A stretch of 64,000 nt of DNA from Rhodopirellula halodulae (GTDB lineage Bacteria > Planctomycetota > Planctomycetia > Pirellulales > Pirellulaceae): contig NZ_JAJKFV010000010.1 in NCBI RefSeq assembly GCF_020966775.1, forward strand, positions 62,001-126,000, written 5' to 3'. The position numbers were made by a program, and so were the translations under genes. Shown piece by piece: positions 8,098 to 17,119 of the stretch; the first letter of the stretch is position 1; the number at the start of each line of letters is the position of its first letter. The notes under the pieces are model-generated. The model was given only the letters and a program-made list of their open reading frames with translations, had not been told where the DNA came from and ran no database searches.

Positions 8098-9504
8098 TTA
8101 CGGGTTATTGGTTGGTTGCTGCGGTTGGGGAGCGTTGAGTTGTGCGAGTGCGGCGGTGGCGGCTTGATGCAGCTTCTGCAATCGTGCTTGCGAATCCGTG
8201 ATGGGAGTGATCTCGTTGGCGTCTTGTCGCAACAAATCATTGATCGGGTCACGCAGTGCGATTGCGGTGTCGATGCGTGGGTCGCTGCCGGCACGATAAG
8301 CACCGATGGAGATCAGGTCTTCGCTGGATTGGTACTGCACCATTTGCTCGCGAATGCCGAGCATGGCTTGGTAAACCTCACGTGCGACCAAATGGTTCGC
8401 GACCCGGCTGACACTTTCGGGAATGTCGATGGGCGGGTAGTGACCTCGGTGAGCAAGTTTCCGGTTGAGCACGATGTGCCCGTCCAGCAAACCTCGGACG
8501 GTGTCCGCGATGGGTTCGTTGTTATCGTCGCCTTCCACCAGCACGGTGTAGAACGCGGTGATCGAGCCTTTGGATGTACGGCCAGCACGTTCCACCAATT
8601 GCGGCAACATGTTGAAGACGCTGGGCGGATAGCCTCGCGTGGTCGGTGGTTCTCCTGCGGCGAGACCCAACTCACGCTGAGCCATCGCGAAACGAGTGAC
8701 GCTGTCGACTAGGAGCAGAACGCGATGACCTTCGTCGCGAAATTGTTCGGCAATGGCGGTCGCGGTCCAAGCGGCGGACAAACGTTGAGCCGCAGGTTTG
8801 TCGCTGGTGGCGACAACCACGACGCTGCGTTTCAGGCCTTCGGCTCCCAGAGCACGCTGCATGAATTCTTGGACTTCGCGGCCTCGTTCGCCAACCATTG
8901 CGATCACGATTCGGTCGGCGGTGGTGCCTCGCGTGAGCATGCCCAACAGCGTGCTCTTGCCAACACCGGAGCCAGCAAAGATGCCCAACCGCTGCCCCAC
9001 GCCGCAGGTGAGCAACGAATCGATCGCACGGACGCCGGTTTGCAGCGGTTCATCAATCGGTGGGCGATCCAGCGAATCCGGAGCCGAGCGTGAGGCGCTG
9101 ACTCGAATCAGATCGTCGCTGAGTGGTTGACCGTCGATGGGACGGCCAAACGCATCAATCACGCGGCCGCAAAGAGAGTCGCCCACACGAAGCGTCAGTG
9201 ATCTGGAAACCAGTCGCACTCGGTCGCCGGCCGCGAGCGCCGAGATGGCTTCCATGGGAGCCAAAATGGGACGTGTGTCATCAAAGCCGATCACTCGCGC
9301 CAGCGTCGGTTTCGCGTCGGGTGGCATTAGTTCGCAAATGGCACCCAGCGGAGCCGTCATGCCTTGGACCGTGACCGCGTCTCCCGTGACCGATGCGACA
9401 CGTCCTCGGACTTGTGAAAGCACCAAAGACCCGAGCGAATGACGAATCGTTTCGGGATCGGGTAGACGAGGTGGATGCAATTGGGGAACGGCGGGCAAGG
9501 TCAT
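8098..9504 (-). CDS. fliI: Flagellar type III export ATPase FliI
   Basis: FliI hydrolyses ATP to help unfold and feed substrates into the flagellar export gate. The 468 residues carry Walker A AGSGVGKST (177-185), the GERGREV segment (205-211), Walker B LLLVDS (263-268) and the ERAGRT arginine region (about 305). The N-terminal beta-barrel domain includes the RVIDAFGRPIDG turn shared with F1 beta subunits. The gene overlaps the end of fliH by 4 bp, so the two are probably translationally coupled, consistent with their physical complex. Its length is close to the enteric protein (about 457). Confidence 0.97.
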   Translation of the reverse strand: MTLPAVPQLHPPRLPDPETIRHSLGSLVLSQVRGRVASVTGDAVTVQGMTAPLGAICELMPPDAKPTLARVIGFDDTRPILAPMEAISALAAGDRVRLVSRSLTLRVGDSLCGRVIDAFGRPIDGQPLSDDLIRVSASRSAPDSLDRPPIDEPLQTGVRAIDSLLTCGVGQRLGIFAGSGVGKSTLLGMLTRGTTADRIVIAMVGERGREVQEFMQRALGAEGLKRSVVVVATSDKPAAQRLSAAWTATAIAEQFRDEGHRVLLLVDSVTRFAMAQRELGLAAGEPPTTRGYPPSVFNMLPQLVERAGRTSKGSITAFYTVLVEGDDNNEPIADTVRGLLDGHIVLNRKLAHRGHYPPIDIPESVSRVANHLVAREVYQAMLGIREQMVQYQSSEDLISIGAYRAGSDPRIDTAIALRDPINDLLRQDANEITPITDSQARLQKLHQAATAALAQLNAPQPQQPTNNP

Positions 9505-10373
9505 AGGATCTCCTCGCGCAGTCGCTCCAGTTGAGCCTGCAATCCGGCGCGGATCTCGCCGCCTTCCTGTCGCACGACGACCTCGCCGACGGGAAGTGTT
9601 TCATCCGGAATCACGCAGGACTCTTCCGGCAAATCGGGACTGGCAAGCAGTTCGTCGAACCGTTGGCCAAGCTCCGCCAACAAATCAGGGTGAACCGCCA
9701 AAACCAATCGACCCGCCGAGCGTGTGCTGTGCAAAGCTTCGCTGGCCCAACGCACCAGCAGGTGTTGTTGATGCGGGCTCTCTTCATAGCCGGCTTCTTT
9801 GAGCGACGTCGGGACCGGAAGCTCGTTCAAGTTGGCTCGGACCAATCGTTCGGTCGCTGCGATGGCGGTTTCAGTCAGAACTTCCGCGTACTGCTGCATC
9901 CATTGGTCAAACTGCGCGTGCATCTTGGTGCTGGCAATCTGCAAGGCTTGCAACTGCGATTTGGTTTTGGCTTCGGCAAGTTGTGCGATCTTGGTTTCGA
10001 TGTCCTGCGATGCCTTTTGCACACCGTCCTCGTAGCCGCGAGCCTCGGCGGCTTGTTTCATTTCAGCGGCTTGCTTTTCGGCGTCGGCGAGCAACTGCCG
10101 TGCTTGCTCACGAGCTTGCCGGAGTTCTTCCCGTCCTTTTTCGGCCAGGTCGCTCAGGTTGAAATCAGCCAAGCCAGAAAGCCCACCAGGTTTCTTTCCG
10201 ACAACGTCTCCTGTGGACGAATCGCCTTCTGTCGCGCGGTCGACTTGTTCGGCGGGGACGCGGGTGGATTTGCCAGCTTGCGTTGGTGGCAGAGAGTCGT
10301 CCCTGGCCAGCGCTGCTAAATCGGCACTCTTTTTGGAATCGCCGCCCGAGTTGAATTTCAGAATCGAAGCCAT
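9501..10373 (-). CDS. fliH: Flagellar export ATPase regulator FliH
   Basis: FliH dimers bind FliI, hold it inactive and link it to the rotor C-ring. This 290-residue protein has a disordered N-terminus, a central Ala/Glu/Gln-rich helix (LRQARE, LLADAEKQAAEMKQAAE, about residues 85-130) of the FliH/V-ATPase E type, and a folded C-terminal domain (about 170-290) with the VHPDLLAELGQRFDELL region. Only 2 bp separate it from fliG, and it overlaps fliI by 4 bp. Position between fliG and fliI is the usual flagellar order and supports the call. Confidence 0.9.
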   Translation of the reverse strand: MASILKFNSGGDSKKSADLAALARDDSLPPTQAGKSTRVPAEQVDRATEGDSSTGDVVGKKPGGLSGLADFNLSDLAEKGREELRQAREQARQLLADAEKQAAEMKQAAEARGYEDGVQKASQDIETKIAQLAEAKTKSQLQALQIASTKMHAQFDQWMQQYAEVLTETAIAATERLVRANLNELPVPTSLKEAGYEESPHQQHLLVRWASEALHSTRSAGRLVLAVHPDLLAELGQRFDELLASPDLPEESCVIPDETLPVGEVVVRQEGGEIRAGLQAQLERLREEIL

Positions 10374-10375
10374 GG

Positions 10376-11737
10376 TCAGGCCGCCATCGCTCGGGAAGAG
10401 TTGTCAGAGGAAGCTGCGATCACCACGGCCTCTTTTGCATCGTCGATTTCACGAAGTTCCATGGAACCCACGTTGGCCAGTTGTGTTCGAACCTGAGCCG
10501 CCTGGGCTCGCGGCAGCACGTTGATGGCAGCATCGGCGACTTTGTTGGGCAGACCGCACAAACACAGCATGGCCGTGCGAGTCGGAACGCGACCAAGTGC
10601 TTCGCACAACAAACGCGGTTTCATTTTCACGAGTCGTTGATGGATGTCGTCCGTCGACAAACCAGAGTTGGCACTTGAGTTCGCTGGTGCCGAGTTGGCG
10701 GCTGTCGCGGTCGCTGGACCGTCGTTGTGTGACGCAGGTGGTTGCGGCGAGGGCGTCGCGTGAACGGAATCGACCGCCGATTGACCGGAGTTCATCGCGG
10801 CAAGATTGGGGTGCGGAATCGTCGCGGGTGGTTGTGCCGCGTGGGACGGGGACGCCGGTGCAGCGTTGGGATTGGCGACTCCGGCGGGAGGCATTTCCGA
10901 CAAGATGGCTTTCAATCGCGGTGACACGGCGGCGGCTTCGACCGGGACATGGCGTGCGGCTTGTGCCGGATCCCAGCCTTCGGTGGGTGCGTAGGCGTCG
11001 ATCAAATCTTGCAGCGGATTGGACTTCGATTTCGCGATCAGCGTTTGGGCTTTGTCGCGGAAGGTGCTGGCCAAATCCTCGATCATCGAATCGGGGAACT
11101 CTTGCAAGCGGCCGATTCGACTGAGGATGTCCTGACGTTCTCGGGGTGGAAAATGCGGCAGGATCGAGGCGGCTCGACGTGGATCGATCGACGCCATGAC
11201 GACCGCGATCGTTTGGGGGTGCTCGCTTTGTAGCAGTCCACGCACATCGTCGTCGCTGATGGAATCGAGGAATCCAAAGGACGAGGTGGCTGGGCTGGTG
11301 GTGGGGACGGCGGCCGAATGGCTCGGATTCGATGGGGGACCGGGAGAATGTGTTTGGACGGCGGTGCGACTGAACACAATTTCATCGACCGAGTCATTCT
11401 TGGTCGGGGGGCTGGGGCGAAGCGAACCGCTGCGACGCATGGTTCCGGCAAAGGATTCCAGCGCGCGCTTGTGTTCGAGCGGATCCACGTCGTCCAGGGC
11501 GGCGACTTCATATTGCAGCCGTTGTTGAGACTCGACCGGCAATTCGCCCAACAATTTCGCGGCGACGGGACGCGGCAAATTCTTCAGAACAATCGCCACA
11601 CGTCGCAACGAAGCGGCGCGGCGAGCTTCATCGTCAATGCGTGGAGAGGCGGCAGCCACGAGGACCCCTGGTGGACGGAGACAAACGGGGGCAGAAAACG
11701 TGTGAGCTTCGAAAGCCATCCTGCCCACTCTGGTCAT
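10376..11737 (-). CDS. fliG: Flagellar motor switch protein FliG with divergent motor domain
   Basis: FliG forms the top of the rotor C-ring and meets the stator. The N-domain spans about 38-102 (VAIVLKNLPRPVAAKLLGEL). The middle domain spans about 155-235 and keeps the EHPQTIA motif (172-178). A long Ala/Pro/Ser-rich linker (about 285-360) follows, and the C-terminal helical motor domain is about 361-440. Aligned without gaps to my memory of the enteric C-domain, the torque residues K264, R281, D288, D289 and R297 correspond here to C394, A411, T418, Q419 and E427. At 453 residues it is about 120 longer than usual. First gene of the operon; start at ATG 11737, with M7 (11719) as an alternative. 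Confidence 0.9.
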   Translation of the reverse strand: MTRVGRMAFEAHTFSAPVCLRPPGVLVAAASPRIDDEARRAASLRRVAIVLKNLPRPVAAKLLGELPVESQQRLQYEVAALDDVDPLEHKRALESFAGTMRRSGSLRPSPPTKNDSVDEIVFSRTAVQTHSPGPPSNPSHSAAVPTTSPATSSFGFLDSISDDDVRGLLQSEHPQTIAVVMASIDPRRAASILPHFPPRERQDILSRIGRLQEFPDSMIEDLASTFRDKAQTLIAKSKSNPLQDLIDAYAPTEGWDPAQAARHVPVEAAAVSPRLKAILSEMPPAGVANPNAAPASPSHAAQPPATIPHPNLAAMNSGQSAVDSVHATPSPQPPASHNDGPATATAANSAPANSSANSGLSTDDIHQRLVKMKPRLLCEALGRVPTRTAMLCLCGLPNKVADAAINVLPRAQAAQVRTQLANVGSMELREIDDAKEAVVIAASSDNSSRAMAA

Positions 11738-11932
11738 AGTGAAACACGGCGGTCCAAGTGAAGGCCGAATTGTCTCGATCCCCCCAGCCCGCTAAACTTG
11801 CACCCGTTGGTCACCGGCCATCCACCCACCTCCAGCGAGCATGGCGGGCCGGTTTCTCACGAATCATTCCGTGGGTGGTGCTTTTCATCCACGACGTGTC
11901 CTGTATTTCCTCTTGTCGACCCGAGCACGCAC

Positions 11933-12307
11933 ATGTCAGCCATCACCGAGCAAATGCAGGGTGAAGTATTGATCGTTGGATTCACCGACACCGCCCTTCG
12001 TGACGCCCAGCGGATTGAAACCGTTGGCCGCGAAATGCAAGAAATCGTTCCACAGGCGATTCACAAAAAGATGCTGATCGATTTCTCCGGGTTGGCATTC
12101 ATGTCGTCCGCGATGATCAACAAGCTGATCTTGCTGAACAAGAGCTGCAAAGCGCAAGGCGTGGCTCTCAAGTTCTGCAACGTTTCACCGTTGGTAATGG
12201 AAGTCTTCCGCATTGTGAACTTGGGCAAACTGATCGATATCCAGGGCGATCAGGAAGTTGCCGTGGCGAGCTTTGACAAGAAGGGCTGGTTCGGCGGCAA
12301 GAAATGA
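11933..12307 (+). CDS. STAS-domain protein (anti-sigma factor antagonist type)
   Basis: A 124-residue single-domain STAS protein. The conserved core reads LIDFSGLAFMSSAMINKLILL (about 48-67). S58/S59 align with the serine that partner kinases phosphorylate in SpoIIAA/RsbV-type switches. The GEVLIVGF strand near the N-terminus and the FRIVNLGKLI end also fit. Start ATG 11933 begins the fold directly; upstream codons in frame look non-coding. Its stop overlaps the start of a soluble histidine kinase by 4 bp, so both are probably made from one transcript and may act in one pathway. No RsbW-type kinase or sigma factor is adjacent. Confidence 0.88.
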   Translation: MSAITEQMQGEVLIVGFTDTALRDAQRIETVGREMQEIVPQAIHKKMLIDFSGLAFMSSAMINKLILLNKSCKAQGVALKFCNVSPLVMEVFRIVNLGKLIDIQGDQEVAVASFDKKGWFGGKK

Positions 12308-13056
12308 CATCCGCCGATGGGGCCAACTCCCGAGGCCGCGATCCGGACGCCCTCACCGGATCGCAACAAGCTGACGCCCAGCGAACTGAGGCGGAGCGGG
12401 CTGAGGCTGAACGAGCCGAAGCTGAACGGGCCGCGATTGCGGGCGAGTTGCACGATGATCTGCTGCCATATCTCTTCGCCGCCGCCGGATCCATCGCGGC
12501 ACTAAAACGCAAACATCCGGAGCTCGAATCGGAGTTGCAGCCGGCGGCGCAGTGGATTGATCAAGCTCGCGAAATCGCCCGTCGAATCATGCAAGTCGCG
12601 GTCTTGCCGGATGACTTCAGCCGCGGCCCGTTGCATGCGGCGAAGGATTTCTTGGACGGCGTTGTGTTGTCGTCACCGACGTCGATCGCTTTGCAAACGC
12701 ACTGGAATGGGCTGGCAGAAAGCTCGCAGTGGTCTTGGGCGGAATCCGAAACGATCGCGGTTTATCGCATTGTTTGCGAAGCGGTTCGCAACGTCGTGCG
12801 CCATGCCAACGCCTCCCAGGTGACCATCGATTTCATGGCGCAAGACGGCGGATGGGAGATTCAAATCCGCGACGACGGTTCTGGCTTCGATACGGACGGC
12901 GTTCCCGACCAATCGCATGGGATGCGTCTGATGCGGCAGCGTGCCGAAGACGCTGGACTGTGTTTGAAAGTTCAATCGAATCCAACAGTTCAATCGAATC
13001 AGTCGTCCGGTGCCGGAACCCAAGTGAGCCTTTCGCGATCCGGTAGCTCGATTTGA
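12304..13056 (+). CDS. Soluble NarL-family (HisKA_3) sensor histidine kinase
   Basis: A 250-residue kinase with no membrane helix. After a short disordered start come three EAERA repeats (29-43), then the dimerisation and phosphorylation helix with GELHDDLLPYL (phospho-acceptor H50). The HATPase domain follows, with the N-box RNVVRHANASQVTID (about 162-176) and G-box DDGSGFD (about 195-201). HisKA_3 kinases autophosphorylate on His and pass the phosphate to NarL-type regulators; none is adjacent. The 4-bp overlap with the STAS gene suggests that STAS may be a partner or substrate-like regulator of this kinase (inference). Confidence 0.87.
   Translation: MTSADGANSRGRDPDALTGSQQADAQRTEAERAEAERAEAERAAIAGELHDDLLPYLFAAAGSIAALKRKHPELESELQPAAQWIDQAREIARRIMQVAVLPDDFSRGPLHAAKDFLDGVVLSSPTSIALQTHWNGLAESSQWSWAESETIAVYRIVCEAVRNVVRHANASQVTIDFMAQDGGWEIQIRDDGSGFDTDGVPDQSHGMRLMRQRAEDAGLCLKVQSNPTVQSNQSSGAGTQVSLSRSGSSI
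12388..12432 (+). repeat. Three in-frame EAERA (15-bp) repeats
   Basis: Three consecutive copies of a 5-residue unit lie directly before the phospho-acceptor helix of the histidine kinase. DNA copies are similar but not identical (GAG/GAA and CGG/CGA changes). The unit extends a charged helix and may set the dimer register. Copy number could vary between strains because the array is tandem and in frame. Confidence 0.7.
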
Positions 13057-13091
13057 TGCGGCCGATGGATCTGATTCAACAGCCAATTTGA

Positions 13092-13115
13092 TTCACCGTA
13101 GTTGCCCTCGGTGAA
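13092..13115. terminator. Possible hairpin between convergent kinase and DAHP synthase genes
   Basis: A 7-bp stem (TTCACCG / CGGTGAA) with a 10-base loop lies between the stop codons of the histidine kinase and the convergent DAHP synthase. Neither side has a long T run, so it would be a weak or factor-dependent terminator at best. The placement between convergent stops is the main support. Confidence 0.3.
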
Positions 13116-13129
13116 CCAAACGCCGGCCG

Positions 13130-14185
13130 TTACTTGTTGGTTTGACGTCGCTCGATGACGGCTTGGCCAAGGTCGCCCAGCAATTGTTCGGTTGTGTCCC
13201 AACCGACGCACGCATCGGTAACGCTCAGACCTTTGACCAACGGTTCGGCGCTCAGTTTTTGATTGCCTTCCAGCAGGTTGCTTTCGATCATCACGCCCAT
13301 GATGCGATCATCGCCTTCGGAAACCTGAGCGCAGATGTCGCGACAAACATAGGATTGTCGTTTGAAGATTTTGCGACTGTTGGCGTGGCTGCAATCAACC
13401 ATGATCCGCGGTGGCAAGTCAGCTTTTTCGAGCAGCTCTGACGCCATGTCGATGCTGGCGGCGTCGTAGTTCGTGTACTTGCCACCACGCAGGATGATGT
13501 GGCAGTCAGGATTCCCCGTGGTCGCGAAAATGGCGGAGGTGCCTTCTTTGGTGACGGACAAGAAATGGTGTGGACGACGGGCCGAGCAAATCGCATCGAC
13601 CGCGATTTGGACGTTGCCGCTAGTGCCGTTCTTGAATCCGACGGGGCAAGACAGCCCGGACGCCAATTCCCGGTGCCCCTGGCTCTCGGTCGTGCGAGCA
13701 CCGATGGCACCCCAGCCGACCAAGTCAGCGACGTATTGCGGGCTGATCAGATCCAGGAATTCCGTGCCGGTCGGCAAGCCCATCGCGTTGATGTCACTGA
13801 GAAGCTTGCGAGCGGTTCGCAGGCCGTAGTTGATTTCGAAGCTATCGTCGAGTTTGGGGTCGTTGATCAGACCCTTCCATCCGACGGTGGTGCGAGGTTT
13901 TTCGAAGTAGACCCGCATCACGATCAGCAGGTCCTCGGCATGTTTCTTTTGCTGGACCGCCAATTTTTCCGCGTATTCGCGAGCGGAGTCTGGATCGTGG
14001 ATCGAGCACGGTCCGACGATCACCAGCAAGCGATCGTCCTTTTTCTGCAACACATTTTGGATCGCGGCTCGTCCATCGGCGACGGTTTGCGAAACTTCGT
14101 CGCTGGCGGGAATTTCGGTCAGCAACTCTTGGGGTGACATCAGGTTTTTGATGGCGCCGATACGAAGGTCATCGGTGCGGATCAT
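13130..14185 (-). CDS. 3-deoxy-7-phosphoheptulonate synthase (DAHP synthase, class I)
   Basis: Catalyses the first step of the shikimate pathway: phosphoenolpyruvate plus erythrose 4-phosphate to DAHP. The 351 residues match the AroF/G/H type in length. Active-site signatures are GPCSIHDP (58-65), RVYFEKPRTTVGWKGLINDP (91-110), a metal-binding MVDCSHANSRK near 265-275, and GVMIESNL near 300. It stands alone and is convergent with the histidine kinase gene. Feedback specificity (Phe, Tyr or Trp) cannot be read with confidence, so no letter is given. Confidence 0.96.
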   Translation of the reverse strand: MIRTDDLRIGAIKNLMSPQELLTEIPASDEVSQTVADGRAAIQNVLQKKDDRLLVIVGPCSIHDPDSAREYAEKLAVQQKKHAEDLLIVMRVYFEKPRTTVGWKGLINDPKLDDSFEINYGLRTARKLLSDINAMGLPTGTEFLDLISPQYVADLVGWGAIGARTTESQGHRELASGLSCPVGFKNGTSGNVQIAVDAICSARRPHHFLSVTKEGTSAIFATTGNPDCHIILRGGKYTNYDAASIDMASELLEKADLPPRIMVDCSHANSRKIFKRQSYVCRDICAQVSEGDDRIMGVMIESNLLEGNQKLSAEPLVKGLSVTDACVGWDTTEQLLGDLGQAVIERRQTNK

Positions 14186-14446
14186 GAGCTTGCAGTGGGT
14201 CGGGGGACGAGGATGGAGGCCGTATCGTAATTGAATTCCAAAAGATTGGAACGAGCCTTTGTATCGGCCGCTCGGGCACGAATCATTGAACCGATGCGGC
14301 CTTGGCTGGTTCGCGAAAGGTTGGAATTTGTTGAGCTGCGAAGCACCGACCCACCTGATGTCGCGGGTGGTCTATACTTGGTCTTGGTGGAGCCGCGAAA
14401 TGCCCGCTCCGCTTCCCACCTCCCGCCTGCCCACCCCCGCCTCGCC

Positions 14447-17119
14447 ATGTTTCAGTTGCCACGTTGGATGACGTTGGCCGCGCCGTTGTGGTGTGTCGCC
14501 ACCACCGCATTGGCTGTGGACTACGCCGAGCAGATTCAGCCTCTGCTGAGTGAGAAGTGTGCCCCGTGCCATGGAGCGTTGAAACAAGAAGCCGACCTGC
14601 GATTGGATGCCGGTGTCTTGATTCATGAGTCCGGCATGGTTGACGTGCAGGACCCATCGGGCAGCGTCCTTCTCGCTCGTGTGATCGCCGACGACCCTCA
14701 CGAGCGAATGCCGCCGGAAGGGGAAGGCGAGAAGCTGACTTCGCAGCAAGTCGATTTGCTGTCGCGATGGATCGCTGAAGGAGCGGTCTATCCAGACGAT
14801 GAAGCCATCCCGGATGACCCGGCGAATCATTGGGCTTACCAACCGCCGGCCAAGACGGTGGCCTCTTTTGCGAAGGTGGCTTCTGATCCGAGTCATGCAC
14901 CGAACGAATTCTGTGAATCAAAGCTGGACGAGCTGCTGGCCCAGCAGTGGGCGATTCGCGGAATTGAGCCCGCTGCCCTGGCTGATGCTCGGACGCTTGT
15001 TCGGCGTCTGTATCTCGATGTGTTGGGTTTGCCACCGACGAAAGAGGAAGTCGATCGCTATCTCGCGGACGATGCTCCGGATGCTTGGCCTCAGTTGGTG
15101 GATCGTTTGTTGGAGCATCCCGCGTACTCTGAACGTTGGGCTCGGCACTGGATGGACGTTTGGCGGTACAGCGATTGGGACGGCTACAAAGACGCGCTGC
15201 GCGGAAGTGCGCGGCATATCTGGCGATGGCGAGATTGGATCATCCAGTCGTTGGCGGAGGACAAAGGCTACGACCAAATGATTCGCGAAATGATCGCGGG
15301 CGATGAGATTGCTCCGTTGGATCAAGACGTGTTGGCCGCCACCGGGTTCTTGGCGAGGAACTTTCACAAGAGCAACCGCGATATCTGGTTGGACGCGAGC
15401 GTGGAGCACACGGCCAAAGCGTTCCTGGGTTTGACGCTGAACTGCGCCCGTTGCCACGACCACAAATACGATCCGATCGCCCAGACGGATTACTACCAGT
15501 TCCGAGCGATCTACGAACCGCATCGCATTCGAACGGATTTGGTTTCCGGAGAACCGAGCATCAAGAAAGACGGTTTGCCGCGTGCTTACGACGCTGACTT
15601 GGATGCGGAAACGTATCTGTATGTGGCCGGCAATGAAAAGACGCCTGACAAGGACAACCCACTGCAAGCCGCTTTGCCGTCTTTGTTTCAACGACCTTTG
15701 AAACCCGTGCCGGTTTCTGTTCCTCGCGAAGCGGCTTTTCCGAAGTTACGAAAGGAAGTGCAAGACCGCCAGGTTCGGGCGGCACAGAAGAAGATCGATG
15801 CGGCGACGAAAGCCTACGAGACGGCTGTTTCGTCGAAGGACGTGGATGAGTCACAGAAACAGATCGCGTTTGAGCGTCTCGCGTTGGCCCAGTCTCAGTT
15901 GACCGCCCTTCAATCACGTTGGACAGCGGAGTGGGCCGTTCTCCATGAACGGCCGGGACAGTCGGAGTTGGCACAAGCAGCCGCTGCCGCGGAACGACTG
16001 GCCCGTCTAGCGGAGACTGAACTTCAACTCAGCGAGACACAGCAGAAGCTTGACTTGGTCTTAGACAAGACGTTCGAAACGGAAGAAGCAAAGACTAAAG
16101 AAGTCGCATCGCTCGAGAAGTCACACGATGACGCTCGGAAGAAACGCGATGAAGCGAAACAGGCGTTGGTGTCGAGCGACGGTGACTACACCAAGCTCAG
16201 CGAACGTTATCCGACCACCAGCAGCGGTCGTCGCTTGGCTTTGGCGGAGTGGATCGTGGACCCCAGCAATCCATTGACGGCTCGCGTGGCCGTGAACCAT
16301 GTGTGGTCGCATTACTTTGGCAAACCAATCGTTGAAAACACCTTCGATTTCGGATTGCGGTCTCCGCGGCCCCTGCAGATCGAGGTGCTGGATCATTTGG
16401 CGGTGGAGTGGATGCGGAACGGTTGGAGTTGGAAGCATTTGCACCGAATGATCCTGAATTCGCGAGCCTATCGGCGAGCCTCCAGTGGTCAGGGAAACGC
16501 TTGGGATGTCGCGCAAAAAGCGGATCCCGACAACGAAACGTTTTGGCGTGCGGTTCCGCGGCGATTGGAAGCCGAGGCAGTTCGGGACGCGTTGCTGCAC
16601 GTCGCTGGTTTGCTGCGGGAGGATCGCGGCGGACCGGAGACTCCATTTGCAGACGGCGAACGCGTTTATCGACGCAGTGTTTATTTGCAACACGCCTACG
16701 AGAAGCAGAACACCATGTTGGTGTTGTTTGATGCGGCGAACCCAAACGATTGCTACCGACGCAGCGAGAGCGTGGTGCCTCAACAGGCATTGGCGTTGGC
16801 CAACAGTGATTTGGCTCTGTCCGCTTCGCGAACGTTGGCGAGGAATCTGCAGGCACAACTTGGCAACCCGAGTCCGAAGGACTTCATCCAAACCGCGTTT
16901 GAAACAGTGCTCTCGAGACCGGCCAGGGAACAGGAACTCGATGCATGCGTTGAATTCTTGCATCAGCAAACTTTGTTGCGCCGTGAGGCCGATTCGCTCA
17001 CGCCGAGTCCCGGTGGAACCGAAGCCGCCGTGAAGGCATCCGGCGATCCCGATCAACGTGCCAAGGAAAGCTTGGTGCACGTCCTGCTCAACCACAATGA
17101 TTTTGTGACGATCCGATGA
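14447..17119 (+). CDS. PSD1/DUF1549-DUF1553 cytochrome c-type protein
   Basis: A planctomycete-type secreted protein of 890 residues. A signal peptide (1 to about 24) precedes a planctomycete cytochrome c domain with the haem site CAPCH (38-42) and a DERMPPEGE-like segment. DUF1549 follows (LYLDVLGLPPT, ERWARHWMDVWRYSD), then a second NCARCHDHKYDPI motif, a coiled coil (about 440-590) and DUF1553 (RVAVNHVWSHYFGKPIV, PQQALALANS). The role is unproven; these genes often sit near sulfatases and polysaccharide genes and are suspected to take part in redox breakdown of complex carbon. ATG 14447 begins the signal peptide. It overlaps the next gene by 4 bp. Confidence 0.9.
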   Translation: MFQLPRWMTLAAPLWCVATTALAVDYAEQIQPLLSEKCAPCHGALKQEADLRLDAGVLIHESGMVDVQDPSGSVLLARVIADDPHERMPPEGEGEKLTSQQVDLLSRWIAEGAVYPDDEAIPDDPANHWAYQPPAKTVASFAKVASDPSHAPNEFCESKLDELLAQQWAIRGIEPAALADARTLVRRLYLDVLGLPPTKEEVDRYLADDAPDAWPQLVDRLLEHPAYSERWARHWMDVWRYSDWDGYKDALRGSARHIWRWRDWIIQSLAEDKGYDQMIREMIAGDEIAPLDQDVLAATGFLARNFHKSNRDIWLDASVEHTAKAFLGLTLNCARCHDHKYDPIAQTDYYQFRAIYEPHRIRTDLVSGEPSIKKDGLPRAYDADLDAETYLYVAGNEKTPDKDNPLQAALPSLFQRPLKPVPVSVPREAAFPKLRKEVQDRQVRAAQKKIDAATKAYETAVSSKDVDESQKQIAFERLALAQSQLTALQSRWTAEWAVLHERPGQSELAQAAAAAERLARLAETELQLSETQQKLDLVLDKTFETEEAKTKEVASLEKSHDDARKKRDEAKQALVSSDGDYTKLSERYPTTSSGRRLALAEWIVDPSNPLTARVAVNHVWSHYFGKPIVENTFDFGLRSPRPLQIEVLDHLAVEWMRNGWSWKHLHRMILNSRAYRRASSGQGNAWDVAQKADPDNETFWRAVPRRLEAEAVRDALLHVAGLLREDRGGPETPFADGERVYRRSVYLQHAYEKQNTMLVLFDAANPNDCYRRSESVVPQQALALANSDLALSASRTLARNLQAQLGNPSPKDFIQTAFETVLSRPAREQELDACVEFLHQQTLLRREADSLTPSPGGTEAAVKASGDPDQRAKESLVHVLLNHNDFVTIR

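Noticed and set aside
17003-17032. A partial match to the dispersed hairpin core inside the DUF1553 gene
   Set aside because: Only about 12 bases match, without the full inverted repeat, and they lie in coding sequence, so chance is the simpler reading.
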